Positions 17,716-27,243 of a DNA stretch of 60,396 nucleotides are shown one piece after another. Each line of letters begins with the position of its first letter. Position 1 is the stretch's first letter. The position numbers were made by a program, and so were the translations under genes. The stretch comes from Methanobrevibacter oralis (GTDB lineage Archaea > Methanobacteriota > Methanobacteria > Methanobacteriales > Methanobacteriaceae), in contig NZ_LWMU01000125.1 of NCBI RefSeq assembly GCF_001639275.1, positions 1 through 60,396 on the forward strand, read 5' to 3'. The notes under the pieces were generated by a model. The model worked only from the letters and a program-made list of their open reading frames with translations, was not told where the DNA came from and searched no databases.

Positions 17716-18340
17716 TTAAATCCCCTATATTATCAATTAAATTTTTAATGTATTCTTTTGATTCATCAATCTTATTGTATTTAATTAAATTATTGACAGT
17801 TTCATCTTCAAAAATGTCATATAAAACATTTTTACGATCTTTTTGATTAGAAAGTTTTTTTTTAAGTAAAGACCTTGCAAAATTTTGAAGTTCAATTTCT
17901 AAAATATCTTCATCAGTAATAATTGACTGAATCTTTTTTCTTAATTGGCGAGCCATTAATGGACTTCTGCCATTTGTAAAAATAGAAATCTCAACATCAG
18001 CTATTTTAAAACTTGTTGGAATAATAATGTTTCCATCATCTGGTGCATCTGCTCGATTTAATAATTTATTACTTGCAATTTTTGAAACATACTCTGAAAG
18101 CTCTTTATCACCACTAGCTAAAATAACTAAATCAGCCCATTTAACTAAAGAATCCACTTCATCCGTTGATACTAAAATAGCTCCTTTACTTTTAAGTCCA
18201 TCATCCAAATCACTTCCAGCTAATTTAACAAAAGCCCCATGATCTAAGAATCTATTTGCTCTACGAGTAGCTACTTCACCAGTACCTAATACAAATACTT
18301 TTAAATCAGAAGTTTTCAAATAACAAGAAGTCCAATTCAT
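17705..18340 (-). CDS. Precorrin-2 dehydrogenase / siroheme synthase N-domain protein (Met8/CysG type)
   Basis: An NAD-dependent dehydrogenase that oxidises precorrin-2 to sirohydrochlorin, with possible ferrochelatase activity. It is a 211-residue stand-alone version of the CysG N-terminal domain. Family motifs are the Rossmann VLGTGEVATRRANRFLDHGA (about 17-36), VILASGDKELSE, NRADAPDDGNIIIP, where the Asp is the catalytic residue of Met8, and ISIFTNGRSPLMARQLRKKI. The operon with hemA supports a role in supplying sirohydrochlorin for F430, cobamides or haem. The stop lies inside the start of hemA; the upstream methanogen-specific gene ends two bases before the ATG. Confidence 0.92.
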   Translation of the reverse strand: MNWTSCYLKTSDLKVFVLGTGEVATRRANRFLDHGAFVKLAGSDLDDGLKSKGAILVSTDEVDSLVKWADLVILASGDKELSEYVSKIASNKLLNRADAPDDGNIIIPTSFKIADVEISIFTNGRSPLMARQLRKKIQSIITDEDILEIELQNFARSLLKKKLSNQKDRKNVLYDIFEDETVNNLIKYNKIDESKEYIKNLIDNIGDLSDT

Positions 18341-18341
18341 T

Positions 18342-18824
18342 TTAATCAGAATTCTCCAACATTTTTGCCCTTAATACTCTAACAGCAGCCCTTAAATCAT
18401 TATTACAATCTGTTAAAATATTTATTGCTTCAATTTTAGAAACATTAAATGTTTCAGCTAATGATTCTGCTTTTTCATCAGCTGCTGGTTTTTCAACACC
18501 AGTTAATCTTTCAGATAACTCTTTTTTCAAATCTAAATACTCATCATGGCTCATTCCAATATTATTTAAAGTCATGTCTCTTAATGGACAAGGTTTAGAT
18601 GGTTTGCAACACCATACTAATGATCCAAAACAAGTTCCTGCCCCTTCGCCTAATTTAGTTTCTCTTGCAAATTGAGTTTTAATATCAATATAATCTTGTG
18701 GAGTTAAATTAACTTCATCTAGTACATTTAATATAGGACATGGTTTAACCGGTGGACAACAAAATGCTAAACCCCTAACATCTCCTCCTCTACAAATATG
18801 AGACGGTGCGTCTTCCCAAGTCAT
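18342..18824 (-). CDS. Methanogen-specific Cys-motif protein (methanogenesis marker 9-like) with a UBA-like C-terminus
   Basis: A 160-residue protein with two copies of a Cys-Pro motif: [14 protein letters not shown] (near residue 25) and [14 protein letters not shown] (near residue 78), each preceded by another cysteine ([17 protein letters not shown]). I recognise this pattern from the methanogenesis marker 9 domain family, whose function is unknown; a metal or cluster site is plausible. Residues 125-155 ([26 protein letters not shown]) resemble a UBA-like three-helix bundle. The start was set at ATG 18824 because GGAGGGAG sits right before it, while the open frame extends seven codons upstream through that site. 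Operon with the tetrapyrrole genes. Confidence 0.75.
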   Translation of the reverse strand: MTWEDAPSHICRGGDVRGLAFCCPPVKPCPILNVLDEVNLTPQDYIDIKTQFARETKLGEGAGTCFGSLVWCCKPSKPCPLRDMTLNNIGMSHDEYLDLKKELSERLTGVEKPAADEKAESLAETFNVSKIEAINILTDCNNDLRAAVRVLRAKMLENSD

Positions 18825-19031
18825 ATACTCCCTCCAAATCAAAGTTTAAAATATAAATTAATAATAATTAAAATATTAGTTTATTTATATAAATTTTAAA
18901 TTATATAACCTTTTTTATAGTATATATAATCTCAAATATTAATTGATTAAGTATTTCATGTTAGAGAAATAGATAAATAAATTAATTAATGGAATACGCC
19001 ATTTGATTTAAACAACAACACATATTAAAAC
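18825..19031. promoter_or_regulatory. Divergent promoter region between the tetrapyrrole operon and the YgjP-like gene
   Basis: A 207-base AT-rich gap between divergent genes. A TATA-like TTTTTTATAGTATATATAA stretch lies at about 18909-18930. No ribosome binding site is seen before the rightward gene, which may be leaderless. Confidence 0.35.
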
Positions 19032-19703
19032 ATGAAAATTAATAACATTCCAACTGAAATAAGTAGAAAAAAAATTAAAAATATGTATATACGAGTATTG
19101 CCACCAATTGCTAATGTTAAAGTATCAGTACCTAAACATTTATCTGATAAAGAAATTTATGAGTTTATTGAATCTCATAAAGATTGGATTGAAAAAAAGA
19201 GAAGATATATTTTAGAAAATAAAATACAAGCTCCTTTAAAGTATAAGTCTGGTGAAACCCATTGCCTATGGGGTGAAAAATACATTTTAAAAGTAATATC
19301 TAATGAAAAAGTAAAAGATATTACTGTCAATAATGGAATTATTTATCTTCCTGTTTCAAAAAGAAGCACAATAAAAAGTAGAAAAAAAGCATTGAATGAA
19401 TTTTATAGGTTAGAAATGAAAAAAAATATTCCTCCATTATTAAATAAATGTATAAATATTGTTGGAAAACAACCTAATGAAGTAAAAATAAGAGATATGA
19501 AAAATTGGGGTAATTGTCACTTTCAAGATAAACGAATCACATTAAATTTAAAATTAGCTACAAAACCACGAATCTGTTTAGAATATGTTATTATACATGA
19601 ATTAACTCATTTAATTGAATTTAATCATAGTAAAAATTTTAAAAAATTAATGGAGGAATTCTTGCCAAATTGGCGTGAAATAAAAGAATTATTAAATAAA
19701 TAA
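19032..19703 (+). CDS. YgjP-like (DUF45/WLM) zinc metallopeptidase
   Basis: A 223-residue cytosolic protein of the YgjP/WLM metalloprotease family. The zinc site is HELTHLIEFNHSKNF (about 193-207): HExxH plus a downstream His. The family hallmark MKNWGNCHFQDKRITLNLKL precedes it (about 157-176), and an N-terminal domain carrying VKVSVPKHLSDKEIYEFI is also typical. The physiological substrate of this family is not established. It is transcribed alone and ends 13 bases from the convergent atwA stop. Confidence 0.88.
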   Translation: MKINNIPTEISRKKIKNMYIRVLPPIANVKVSVPKHLSDKEIYEFIESHKDWIEKKRRYILENKIQAPLKYKSGETHCLWGEKYILKVISNEKVKDITVNNGIIYLPVSKRSTIKSRKKALNEFYRLEMKKNIPPLLNKCINIVGKQPNEVKIRDMKNWGNCHFQDKRITLNLKLATKPRICLEYVIIHELTHLIEFNHSKNFKKLMEEFLPNWREIKELLNK

Positions 19704-19716
19704 AAAGAAAAGAATA

Positions 19717-21321
19717 TTATTTTTGTTCTTCTTTAAACATACCCCTTTTCTCATCAGGATTTAATATTTCAACCATTTCTTCAGGAGTACCCATATCAAG
19801 GATTTTACCTCCTCTCATTAAAGCAGCTCTGTCACAAACATCTAACACAAAGTCCATATCGTGAGAAATTATAATAAAAGTTTGCTCTAATTCTTTACGT
19901 GCTTTTAAAATTGAATCTGTAACAATAACACGAGTGATTGGATCCATTGTACCTGTTGGTTCATCTAAAATAATGAGTTTAGGTTCTTTAATAAGAACTT
20001 GTGCAAGAGCTATTCTGTGTTTTTCTCCTACACTTAATTCATCAGGGTATTTACTTAAAATTCCCTCGGCTGTTGCATCTGAAAATCCAACAGTAGTCAA
20101 TACATGTATTGCTTTAATCTTAGCAAATTCTGCAGGTAAATCTAAGCTAATAGCATCAGTTAAATTTCCTAAAATGTCCCTGTGTGGGTATAAGGAATAT
20201 TCTTGATGTAATAAACCAATATATGGCATTACACGGCCTCTATTAAGAGGGCCTACCTTAGTCATATCAATCCATTCTTCACCTAGCTTAATATTGATTT
20301 CTCCACTACTTAACTCTGTTAATCCCATTAACATTTTTGTAAGTGTAGTTTTACCAGCACCACTTAAACCAACAATACCAAAGATTTCTTCTTTATTGAT
20401 AGTTAAATTAATTCCATCAACAGCCTTAATTACTCCTCTTTCAATAGAATAATAATGTTTTTTAACATCTTTCATTTCCACTTCAGGTTCACCAAATTCT
20501 GGAATCTCTGGTTTTTCAGGAGCAGGAACTGTTTTCATGAAGTTATCCACAACGGTTTTAGGATTCCCTTCCTCTTTGATTTGACCTTCTTCAAGCCAAA
20601 TTACATTATCAGCAAGTTCTGTCATTACTTCTGGCCAGTGAGAAGTAATTAACATAGTTATTCCAGCTTCTTTTACACCATGATTTAATGTATTATGTAA
20701 TTTAACAGCAGTTTGAGGATCTAATGTACCAGTTGGTTCATCTGCTAAGAACATCATCGGTTCTTTAGCTAATTGTCTTGCAAGTACAACCCTTTGTTTT
20801 TCCCCACCACTTAAATCACGAGCAATATGTGTAATCCTATGATTCATTTGAACCATTTCTAATAATTCTAATGCACCATATAGTTTATCTTCATAATCTC
20901 TATCATTATCCATTGCCCTCATGACGTTTTCAATTACTGTTTCCTCATCGTATAAAGCAAAGTTACGTTGTAACATGATAGATATTCTTCTTTTTATACT
21001 TGCAAATAACAATCTATCACAATTAAAGAAATCTATCTCTTTAGATTCTAAATTAGCTCCACAACTACATTTATCACCAACATGAGATGGTGAGTCAACT
21101 GCCAAACATTCAGGACAAACAGCAAGATTCATAATAATATTTCCACTATCTGGCTTATAATCTAAAGTTCCTCTAAGCATGTTAATTAAAACGGATTTTC
21201 CACTACCACTGCGTCCTAAAATACCTAATGTCTCCCCTTCATATATCTTTAAATTAATATCTTTAAGAACATCAACACCATTAAATGTTTTTGTAATATT
21301 CTTAAGAGTTATAAAATCCAT
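19717..21321 (-). CDS. atwA: Methyl-coenzyme M reductase system, component A2 (double ABC ATPase)
   Basis: A soluble twin ABC ATPase that takes part in the ATP-dependent reductive activation of methyl-CoM reductase. In 534 residues: Walker A of domain 1 GRSGSGKS at 36-43, a family-specific zinc-type insert CPEC...CSC (Cys69, 72, 85, 87), signature [15 protein letters not shown], Walker [13 protein letters not shown]. Domain 2 has [23 protein letters not shown] and [12 protein letters not shown]. There are no membrane segments. It sits 59 bases after the Dus-like gene at the end of the minus-strand F420 run and may have its own promoter. Confidence 0.94.
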   Translation of the reverse strand: MDFITLKNITKTFNGVDVLKDINLKIYEGETLGILGRSGSGKSVLINMLRGTLDYKPDSGNIIMNLAVCPECLAVDSPSHVGDKCSCGANLESKEIDFFNCDRLLFASIKRRISIMLQRNFALYDEETVIENVMRAMDNDRDYEDKLYGALELLEMVQMNHRITHIARDLSGGEKQRVVLARQLAKEPMMFLADEPTGTLDPQTAVKLHNTLNHGVKEAGITMLITSHWPEVMTELADNVIWLEEGQIKEEGNPKTVVDNFMKTVPAPEKPEIPEFGEPEVEMKDVKKHYYSIERGVIKAVDGINLTINKEEIFGIVGLSGAGKTTLTKMLMGLTELSSGEINIKLGEEWIDMTKVGPLNRGRVMPYIGLLHQEYSLYPHRDILGNLTDAISLDLPAEFAKIKAIHVLTTVGFSDATAEGILSKYPDELSVGEKHRIALAQVLIKEPKLIILDEPTGTMDPITRVIVTDSILKARKELEQTFIIISHDMDFVLDVCDRAALMRGGKILDMGTPEEMVEILNPDEKRGMFKEEQK

Positions 21322-21380
21322 GAAATCACCTTTTTATCAATTAATAAATATATATTAAATTCTTTATAATAGTTTCGAAT

Positions 21381-22109
21381 TTAATATTTAAGAATATCAA
21401 AATCTAAATTGCCAGAAATAATAGCTCTTGCAATAGAAAAACCAGAAACACCAGTCTTTAACATTTTTTCAAGATTTGGTTCGTTATTAATAGAATTATT
21501 ACCAATAACTGGAATACTAACCTGATTAACTAAGTTTTTCAATAATTCATAATCTGCACCAGCACCGATTTTCATAGCATCAACATGTAAATAATCAGCA
21601 CCTGCATCTTCAATTAAACTAGCTATTTTTAATGTATCTACACCACCAACATTAGCTCTAATCTTAACAGATACTTTTGAATTAGCATTATCTGCAACTT
21701 CTGAAATGAATTTATGTAAATCATTTCGTTTTAACATTTCTTGGCCACAACCAATAGCTAAAATTTCATCTTGACGACAATGACAATTAATTTCAACAAT
21801 ATCTAAATCTTTAATAGAACTTAACTCAATAATAGGTTGGGATGTTGTTGATCTGAGATTTGCAGAAACTTTTACATTTTTATGAGTATTTTTTATCAAA
21901 GCTGCTTCGCTTTCAATATATGGAAAAATTTCATCGAGAGGAAAGTAAAATTCTCTTCTTCCTCTTTTAATTATCTTTTCACTAGCTTTAATTGTAGGAG
22001 TATCTAAACTATAACCCCCTAAAGTAGCTACATTGAAACCAAATGGAATAACTTTATTTAAAAATTCGGCATTAGTTATTCCAGCCATAGGAGCAACTAC
22101 TTTAAAAAT
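21381..22109 (-). CDS. Dus/NifR3-related archaeal TIM-barrel flavoprotein, probable AUU start
   Basis: A distant relative of tRNA-dihydrouridine synthases (the archaeal nifR3-related TIM-barrel group). Motifs: VVAPMAGITNAEF in strand 1, VNATLGGY region (NVATLGGYSLD), IVEINCHCRQDEI, VSVKIRANVGG, YLHVDAM, PVIGNNSI near the phosphate site. The first ATG (22088) lies inside the conserved VAPMAG strand, 28 bases from the ribosome binding site. AGGGGGA, which overlaps the upstream stop, is six bases before an in-frame ATT at 22109 giving (M)FKVVAPMAGIT. No ATG, GTG, TTG or CTG is available in between, so an AUU start is proposed. Substrate unknown; it may not act on tRNA. Confidence 0.75.
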   Translation of the reverse strand: MFKVVAPMAGITNAEFLNKVIPFGFNVATLGGYSLDTPTIKASEKIIKRGRREFYFPLDEIFPYIESEAALIKNTHKNVKVSANLRSTTSQPIIELSSIKDLDIVEINCHCRQDEILAIGCGQEMLKRNDLHKFISEVADNANSKVSVKIRANVGGVDTLKIASLIEDAGADYLHVDAMKIGAGADYELLKNLVNQVSIPVIGNNSINNEPNLEKMLKTGVSGFSIARAIISGNLDFDILKY

Positions 22110-22120
22110 ATAAATTCCCC

Positions 22121-22885
22121 CTAATATTCCTTTTCAATAACCCAAGTCCACATTTCATTATTGCGTTCACGAATTTCTTCAAGCCCAATATCTGCCATGT
22201 AAGCAGCATCTTCAGCATTTTTTCCTCTACCTATTCCTGCTTTAAGAGCAATACCTATTTCCTCATTAATTTCAACGAGAACCTCCTCAATATCTTTTTC
22301 AGACATTCCATTACATGGAGCCATGAAATTATCTCCACCAATGAAAAATAATAATGCTCCTTTTTTAATTAATTTAGTCATCAAATAATGTTGAGCTTTA
22401 TTAACCATGAAACTTGTGTCAAAAGCAGACTCAATATCTGTTAAAGTTTTAGTTACACTATTAATATCAATATGAGCTGCTTGAACAAAACTATCATCTT
22501 CTTCTTCAATTAAACTATCAATAGCTAAAATTTCTTTTCTTTGACTTGATTGGGCTCCACCTTCTCTTTGAAGAGCTATAGTTGCTAATTTTTGAGCTTC
22601 ATGAGGAGTTTCTGCAGCACCTACACCCATACTAACAGTTATAGGATATCTATTTCTAATAGATCTTTGAATTCTTAAGTGATCTTCCTCATTAAGACCA
22701 TTTGAAATAGCAAGTAAATTGTCGAATCTTGTAAAAAAGACTAAACCTTTTTTATTTCCGAATTGTTGATTTAAATCAGCAAATAAATTTGCTTGCAACA
22801 TTTGTAAATCAGATTCTGTACGTGGTCTTGGAGTAACAGTCCAAGGACCATAATTATCAATTTGTATTAATGTCATTTGTATCAT
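22121..22885 (-). CDS. gch3: GTP cyclohydrolase III
   Basis: Archaeal enzyme that opens GTP to 2-amino-5-formylamino-6-ribosylamino-4-pyrimidinone phosphate, an early precursor of riboflavin and the deazaflavin of F420. The 254 residues are colinear with the known Methanocaldococcus enzyme from the first residues ([20 protein letters not shown]) through [17 protein letters not shown] and [21 protein letters not shown]. The protein is a duplication of a GGDEF-like palm domain: a second [14 protein letters not shown] and [19 protein letters not shown] repeats the pattern. Ends 11 bases before the proposed Dus-like start. Its place between cofD and the Dus-like gene fits cofactor biosynthesis. 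Confidence 0.95.
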   Translation of the reverse strand: MIQMTLIQIDNYGPWTVTPRPRTESDLQMLQANLFADLNQQFGNKKGLVFFTRFDNLLAISNGLNEEDHLRIQRSIRNRYPITVSMGVGAAETPHEAQKLATIALQREGGAQSSQRKEILAIDSLIEEEDDSFVQAAHIDINSVTKTLTDIESAFDTSFMVNKAQHYLMTKLIKKGALLFFIGGDNFMAPCNGMSEKDIEEVLVEINEEIGIALKAGIGRGKNAEDAAYMADIGLEEIRERNNEMWTWVIEKEY

Positions 22886-22901
22886 TAAAAAAACGCTCCA
22901 C

Positions 22902-23807
22902 TCAAAGAACTTCTTTTAAAATTATCTCAGCCAAATTTTTCTTAGCCTTAAAATTATCCATAATTGTATTTGTAATTGTTACCTTATTAACTATTTGCTT
23001 TAAATCTTTAATTTTGTCAATGTCTTTTTCATCAATGACAATATTATCTAAAAAATCTTCATATAATGATGCAACACCAAATGGTGAAACTTCAATATTC
23101 AATGCCTTCATAAACTTACTAGCTGGACCACTAACAGAATCTTCACCAATAATAGGAGACACTGCAATTACATAAGTCTTTTTTAAAGCATCACGAACAC
23201 CTTCAAGAGATAAAATCGGTAATATTGAAGTAATAGGATTGGAAGGACCAATAATAACTGCTTTTGAATTATTAATAGTTTCAATAATCCCCTCTGAAGG
23301 GGATACATTAGAGAATTTAACATCTAAAACTTCAGGTTGACATTGATGTTTAATTAAAAAATCATGAAATTCTAATTCTCCAATATCTGTAACAATCTTA
23401 ATTTCTGAGTCTTCATTACTCATGGGTATGATTTTAGATGAAATACCCATTTTTTTAGCCTGAATGTCAACAGATTCACTTAAAGAATATTTCTTCATCA
23501 ACTCTGTTTTTTGTATTTTAGTAGCTCTATCTTTATCTCCTATACGAAGCAATTCAGGAGCTCCTATTTTTTCAAGTTGTTCATTAGTAATGAAAGTATC
23601 TCCCTTAATGCCATGCCACAACTCATCATTAATCTGATTAGACATTGTATATAAAACTGTATCAATATCAGCAGATACATAAACACCTGAAAAATAATCA
23701 TTTTCCAAAGTATTTACAATAATAGTTAATTCAGTAGGGTCAATTATTTCTTTTATTCCTTGAAGTAATTTTGGAGTTCCAGTTCCACCAGATAATATTG
23801 TAATCAT
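22902..23807 (-). CDS. cofD: 2-phospho-L-lactate transferase
   Basis: Joins the lactyl-phosphate group to the deazaflavin Fo to give F420-0. The 301 residues start [17 protein letters not shown], the nucleotide-binding loop of the CofD family. They continue with [38 protein letters not shown] and [17 protein letters not shown], all family segments. Normal length. It starts with ATG at 23807, eight bases after the cofE stop, and is followed 16 bases on by the GTP cyclohydrolase III gene. Confidence 0.96.
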   Translation of the reverse strand: MITILSGGTGTPKLLQGIKEIIDPTELTIIVNTLENDYFSGVYVSADIDTVLYTMSNQINDELWHGIKGDTFITNEQLEKIGAPELLRIGDKDRATKIQKTELMKKYSLSESVDIQAKKMGISSKIIPMSNEDSEIKIVTDIGELEFHDFLIKHQCQPEVLDVKFSNVSPSEGIIETINNSKAVIIGPSNPITSILPILSLEGVRDALKKTYVIAVSPIIGEDSVSGPASKFMKALNIEVSPFGVASLYEDFLDNIVIDEKDIDKIKDLKQIVNKVTITNTIMDNFKAKKNLAEIILKEVL

Positions 23808-23815
23808 AATTTCAC

Positions 23816-24580
23816 TTATTTTCTAAACACATCAAATTCTTTAGGTCTAATTAAAGAAGTTATACTAGAATCAACATCACGCAATTTATCAAAACTATCA
23901 AAACCTCTAATAATAACAACCGGCAATCCTTCATCAGCTTGACCCATTACAAGAGAAGCAGCTGCTGCTAATTCATCACCTGTTGCAATTTCAGTTGTTT
24001 CAAGTTTACGACCATATAAATCTTTTTCACCAACACGCTTCCATAGTGCTTTAATTCCAGAACAACCAATAGCAACTCCAACAGCCCCGTTTCTAAATGC
24101 TCTTCCTTGAGTATCTGTGATAATAACAGCTATTTCTTCCCCAAATTCTTCCTCTAAATACCGTCTAATTTCTCTTGCAGATTTATCAGAATCCTTAGGC
24201 ATAGGAGTAGCTAATCCTTCATCAGCATTAGATTCATCAATCCCTGCATTTGCGCAAACAAAACCATGATGAGTTTCACTTATAATAAAATCAGGGCCTA
24301 CTTCTACAATTTCATTTGATTCTCCAAAAATAGCTTCGACTAATTTTGGATTTTTTTTAGATTTTAGTGCAATTTCAATAGCTTCCTTTGAAGGATTTAT
24401 TTCATCTATTTTAATAAAATTTCCCTCTACTTTTGAAATTAAAGTTTCAGCAATTAAAATAATATCCCCATGTTTAATTGAACATTCTTGTTTTAAAATA
24501 GCATCTTTAATCATTTGTGAAATGTCATCGCCCTTATTTACAATTGGAATATTCTCTAACCCAATTAATTCAATTGTCAT
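23816..24580 (-). CDS. cofE: Coenzyme F420-0:L-glutamate ligase
   Basis: Adds the gamma-linked glutamates to F420-0 with GTP. The 254 residues contain the family segments [43 protein letters not shown], ARPxPxDxDxSA-like [38 protein letters not shown], and DLYGRKLE. Metal and GTP-binding residues therefore look intact. It lies upstream of cofD in the same operon, eight bases apart, and downstream of purO. Confidence 0.96.
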   Translation of the reverse strand: MTIELIGLENIPIVNKGDDISQMIKDAILKQECSIKHGDIILIAETLISKVEGNFIKIDEINPSKEAIEIALKSKKNPKLVEAIFGESNEIVEVGPDFIISETHHGFVCANAGIDESNADEGLATPMPKDSDKSAREIRRYLEEEFGEEIAVIITDTQGRAFRNGAVGVAIGCSGIKALWKRVGEKDLYGRKLETTEIATGDELAAAASLVMGQADEGLPVVIIRGFDSFDKLRDVDSSITSLIRPKEFDVFRK

Positions 24581-24607
24581 AATATCATCATGAGAATAAA
24601 AAAAAGA

Positions 24608-25234
24608 TTAAGGATTATAAATATCTATATTCCATTGTCCATCAAAAACAGCAGCGCATGAAGTTACTGGTTTTTCATAATTAGCAAAAGTTCCGCGATC
24701 AAAAATAAATTTAGCAGCTTCTTTTGGATTTTCACCATCAAAGTCCACTAAATCATAAACTTGATTTCCATATGTAGAAATAAATGCTGCTTTAGCATAT
24801 GGTACTTTTTCAACTAACAATTTAGAATCACTAACTATTCCTATATAACATTCATAATCTTCTTCTATTTCTGCTGATTTCACAACGCCTGCAATTCTAG
24901 GTGTATGATAATCATCTTTTTCATAATCCATTGTAAGTAATGAATATGCAAGTGCATCTTTAATATTCATTCCTAAAGCTATTTTATCAGCAATCACATC
25001 TGTTTGAGAACCATTAGATACAATAGCAATATCATCTTCAATAATAATACTATTATAAGAAATATAGGTATTTTCGAAGATATCTCTTTCATGTCCTTCT
25101 ATAGGAACAACAGCTACTCTTTTTTCATGTTTTAAACATTGCCTATTTGGAAATGATCTACTTGAAACTCTATATGCAACAAAAGCTTTTCTCTCACTAG
25201 TCATTCCAACAGATAGAATTCTTCCAACATACAT
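24608..25234 (-). CDS. purO: IMP cyclohydrolase, archaeal type
   Basis: Closes the ring of FAICAR to IMP, the last step of purine synthesis, in archaea that lack bacterial PurH. The 208 residues begin [10 protein letters not shown] and continue [16 protein letters not shown], the family signature, then [22 protein letters not shown] and TPRIAGVV. The start was set at ATG 25234, ten bases after GGAG. The frame is open 19 codons further up, but that extension overlaps the end of exbD and is not conserved in style. It lies between the exb genes and cofE in one minus-strand run. Confidence 0.93.
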   Translation of the reverse strand: MYVGRILSVGMTSERKAFVAYRVSSRSFPNRQCLKHEKRVAVVPIEGHERDIFENTYISYNSIIIEDDIAIVSNGSQTDVIADKIALGMNIKDALAYSLLTMDYEKDDYHTPRIAGVVKSAEIEEDYECYIGIVSDSKLLVEKVPYAKAAFISTYGNQVYDLVDFDGENPKEAAKFIFDRGTFANYEKPVTSCAAVFDGQWNIDIYNP

Positions 25235-25250
25235 TTTATTTTTACTCCAT

Positions 25251-25661
25251 TTAAAGTGTAGGACTTTGTACAGCATCACGAGGGGAGTCACCTGAAGGAG
25301 TAGTAATAACTACCTCACCTGGTTTAATTACAATCTGTCCATTATCAATAATATTAGCCTGAACCCCAACAGCATTACCTGCAATCGCATCCGATCTATC
25401 TTGACCATCAACTGTAACCTTATGTAAATTAGCTACAGGGACCACATAATATTCTGCATCACCAGATACATCTGTGACATTTGGTTTTCCAGTATCTGGA
25501 TTTGTAGCATCATCTGTTACATCAGTTGTAGTAGCTGAAAAACTACTTGTTATAACTAGAAAAATCATGATTGTAAAAAGAATATCAATAAATGGAACCA
25601 AATTAATACTTGGTTTTTGATTTAATATCTTACGTTTATATGCTTTAACATCAATTGTCAT
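25251..25661 (-). CDS. exbD: ExbD/TolR-like biopolymer transport protein
   Basis: A 136-residue single-span membrane protein. Residues 1-18 are cytosolic; the membrane helix (about 20-43, [23 protein letters not shown]) carries the Asp of the ExbD/TolR/MotB family that conducts protons. The outer domain, about 90 residues, is short and ends in [10 protein letters not shown]. It forms an operon with the ExbB-like gene, eight bases upstream. In bacteria such pairs energise TonB or Tol systems. No TonB-like gene is seen here, so the process powered in this archaeon is unknown. Confidence 0.88.
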   Translation of the reverse strand: MTIDVKAYKRKILNQKPSINLVPFIDILFTIMIFLVITSSFSATTTDVTDDATNPDTGKPNVTDVSGDAEYYVVPVANLHKVTVDGQDRSDAIAGNAVGVQANIIDNGQIVIKPGEVVITTPSGDSPRDAVQSPTL

Positions 25662-25669
25662 AAAACCAC

Positions 25670-26515
25670 TTATTGTCTTAATTTACTTTCTGTAATTTCT
25701 GCATTAACATTACATTTCTCTAAAATGATATTGGCAATACTTTTATCTAACATGCTTGGTTTAAATGAAACCTTAATATTTGCATAAGGATCAGAAATTA
25801 ACCTTGTATTTACAACACCTTCGGCTTCTTGAAGAGCTTCAAGTGCACATTCAACATTAGCATCGACCTTTACTTTAACTACAGCATATCCCCAATTAGT
25901 CATTTTTGTAGCAAGTTCAATTTTATCCATTTCTGCTTCAATAAGTCCTTGAATATAAGTATGTAATGGCAATAACACGATTGCTACTAACAAACCCATA
26001 ATTGTAGTTGTTAATGCTACATAAATACCTTCAGCCATTGCAGCAGAATCTGGATTAACACCTAATGATTTAAATGTTAACCAAATACCAATAACTGTAC
26101 CAATTAAACCTAAAAAAGGAGCTAATTCTGTAATTGTTTTAATCGTATTCAAACCTTTTGTCATTTTTGCCAATTCAACAATGAAAATTTGTTCCATACT
26201 TTCTTCAACTTCAACTTTATTTTTATAACCAATCTTTAAAGTTTCAGAAATAATTCTAGAAATAGGGTTTTTAAAACCATTAATTGCTTTTAATGCTTCA
26301 ACAGCTCCACCTCTTTCCATAGAAGCTGTAACTACCCCAAAAATTTCAGTTGTATCTATTTTACTAATATTCCTAAGATACACAATCTTCCTCAACGAAA
26401 TAATAAGACCATAAACTCCAATAAAAAGAATTATATACGTAATAATTCCTCCCTGAGTAAATATATCTGCTATTCCATCAATAAAAGGCATAATATACTC
26501 AATAATCATACTCAT
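25670..26515 (-). CDS. exbB: MotA/TolQ/ExbB-type proton channel protein with an extra C-terminal domain
   Basis: A 281-residue membrane protein. Helix 1 is about residues 18-38; helices 2 and 3 lie in the conserved block ITELAPFLGLIGTVIGIWLTFKSLG (about 132-156) and MAEGIYVALTTTIMGLLVAIVLLPLHTYI (about 164-192), which match the ExbB family. The last 70 residues (after TNWGYAV) are not part of ordinary ExbB. They read VVKVKVDANVECALEALQEA, then NIKVSFKPSMLDKSIANIILEKC, a beta-alpha-beta pattern like a small ferredoxin-fold (ACT or HMA-like) domain without a CxxC motif. It forms the proton channel with ExbD, encoded directly downstream. Confidence 0.87.
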   Translation of the reverse strand: MSMIIEYIMPFIDGIADIFTQGGIITYIILFIGVYGLIISLRKIVYLRNISKIDTTEIFGVVTASMERGGAVEALKAINGFKNPISRIISETLKIGYKNKVEVEESMEQIFIVELAKMTKGLNTIKTITELAPFLGLIGTVIGIWLTFKSLGVNPDSAAMAEGIYVALTTTIMGLLVAIVLLPLHTYIQGLIEAEMDKIELATKMTNWGYAVVKVKVDANVECALEALQEAEGVVNTRLISDPYANIKVSFKPSMLDKSIANIILEKCNVNAEITESKLRQ

Positions 26516-26586
26516 CCTCTGTAATATTATACAAAATATTTATAAAAATAATATATTAGTCAATATACTTAAAATTAATTAAAAAA

Positions 26587-27201
26587 TCACTTCATTTTAG
26601 CTACCGTAGTCCATGACTTTCTCACGAAATCAGGCATTGATTCATATGTAAAATTAGTTAAAAATTTTTTAGTAGTTGGATCTGAAGGATAACCTGAACC
26701 GATTCCACCCATCTTAATAAAATCTTTATTGATTTCTTCAATTTGAGAATCTCTAACTTCTTTAGCTATAATTGATGCTGCTCCTACTTCAATATAATTA
26801 TCATCAGCCTTATGCTGAGCAATTACATCAACTCCGGTTGCTTGGTGCAAATTTTCCTGAAAACGTTCAGCCTTAACATCAACAGCATCAACAACTGCTT
26901 TTTTTGGATTCAATTCTAAAATGATTTTTTCCATTCCTTTCCTTTCAATTTCATTTAAATTAATCCCATTAGCTCTCATTTCATCAATTTGAGATGCTGT
27001 AATGATAACAACCCCATAATCAAACATTTTTTTTAATTTTCTAGATAAAATAGTTCTTCTTTGAGGAGTTAACTTTTTGGAATCTTTAACACCCATTCTT
27101 TCAAGAACTTTAAACATTTTTTCAGGCACAACAACACCTGCAATTACTAGTGGACCTAAAACTGAACCTCGACCAGCTTCATCCATACCTAAAATATCCA
27201 T
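26587..27201 (-). CDS. rnhB: Ribonuclease HII
   Basis: Removes RNA from RNA-DNA hybrids and single ribonucleotides from DNA. The 204 residues begin MDILGMDEAGRGSVLGPLVIAG, with the first catalytic Asp and Glu. The next acidic residues are in KAVVDAVDVKAERF and in QHKADDNYIEVGAASIIAKEVRD. The GSGYPSDPTTKKFL segment is the family C-terminal motif. The ATG at 27201 gives the usual N-terminus; an ATG four codons earlier (27213) is the alternative. No strong ribosome binding site. It follows the MreB-like gene by about 40 bases. Confidence 0.95.
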   Translation of the reverse strand: MDILGMDEAGRGSVLGPLVIAGVVVPEKMFKVLERMGVKDSKKLTPQRRTILSRKLKKMFDYGVVIITASQIDEMRANGINLNEIERKGMEKIILELNPKKAVVDAVDVKAERFQENLHQATGVDVIAQHKADDNYIEVGAASIIAKEVRDSQIEEINKDFIKMGGIGSGYPSDPTTKKFLTNFTYESMPDFVRKSWTTVAKMK

Positions 27202-27243
27202 AAAAATCAGCATAAAAAAAGAAAAGAAAATAAATAAAAATAT

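Noticed and set aside
25235-25291. Longer N-terminus for PurO
   Set aside because: The extra 19 residues overlap exbD and lie before a well-placed GGAG; the family starts at MYVGR.
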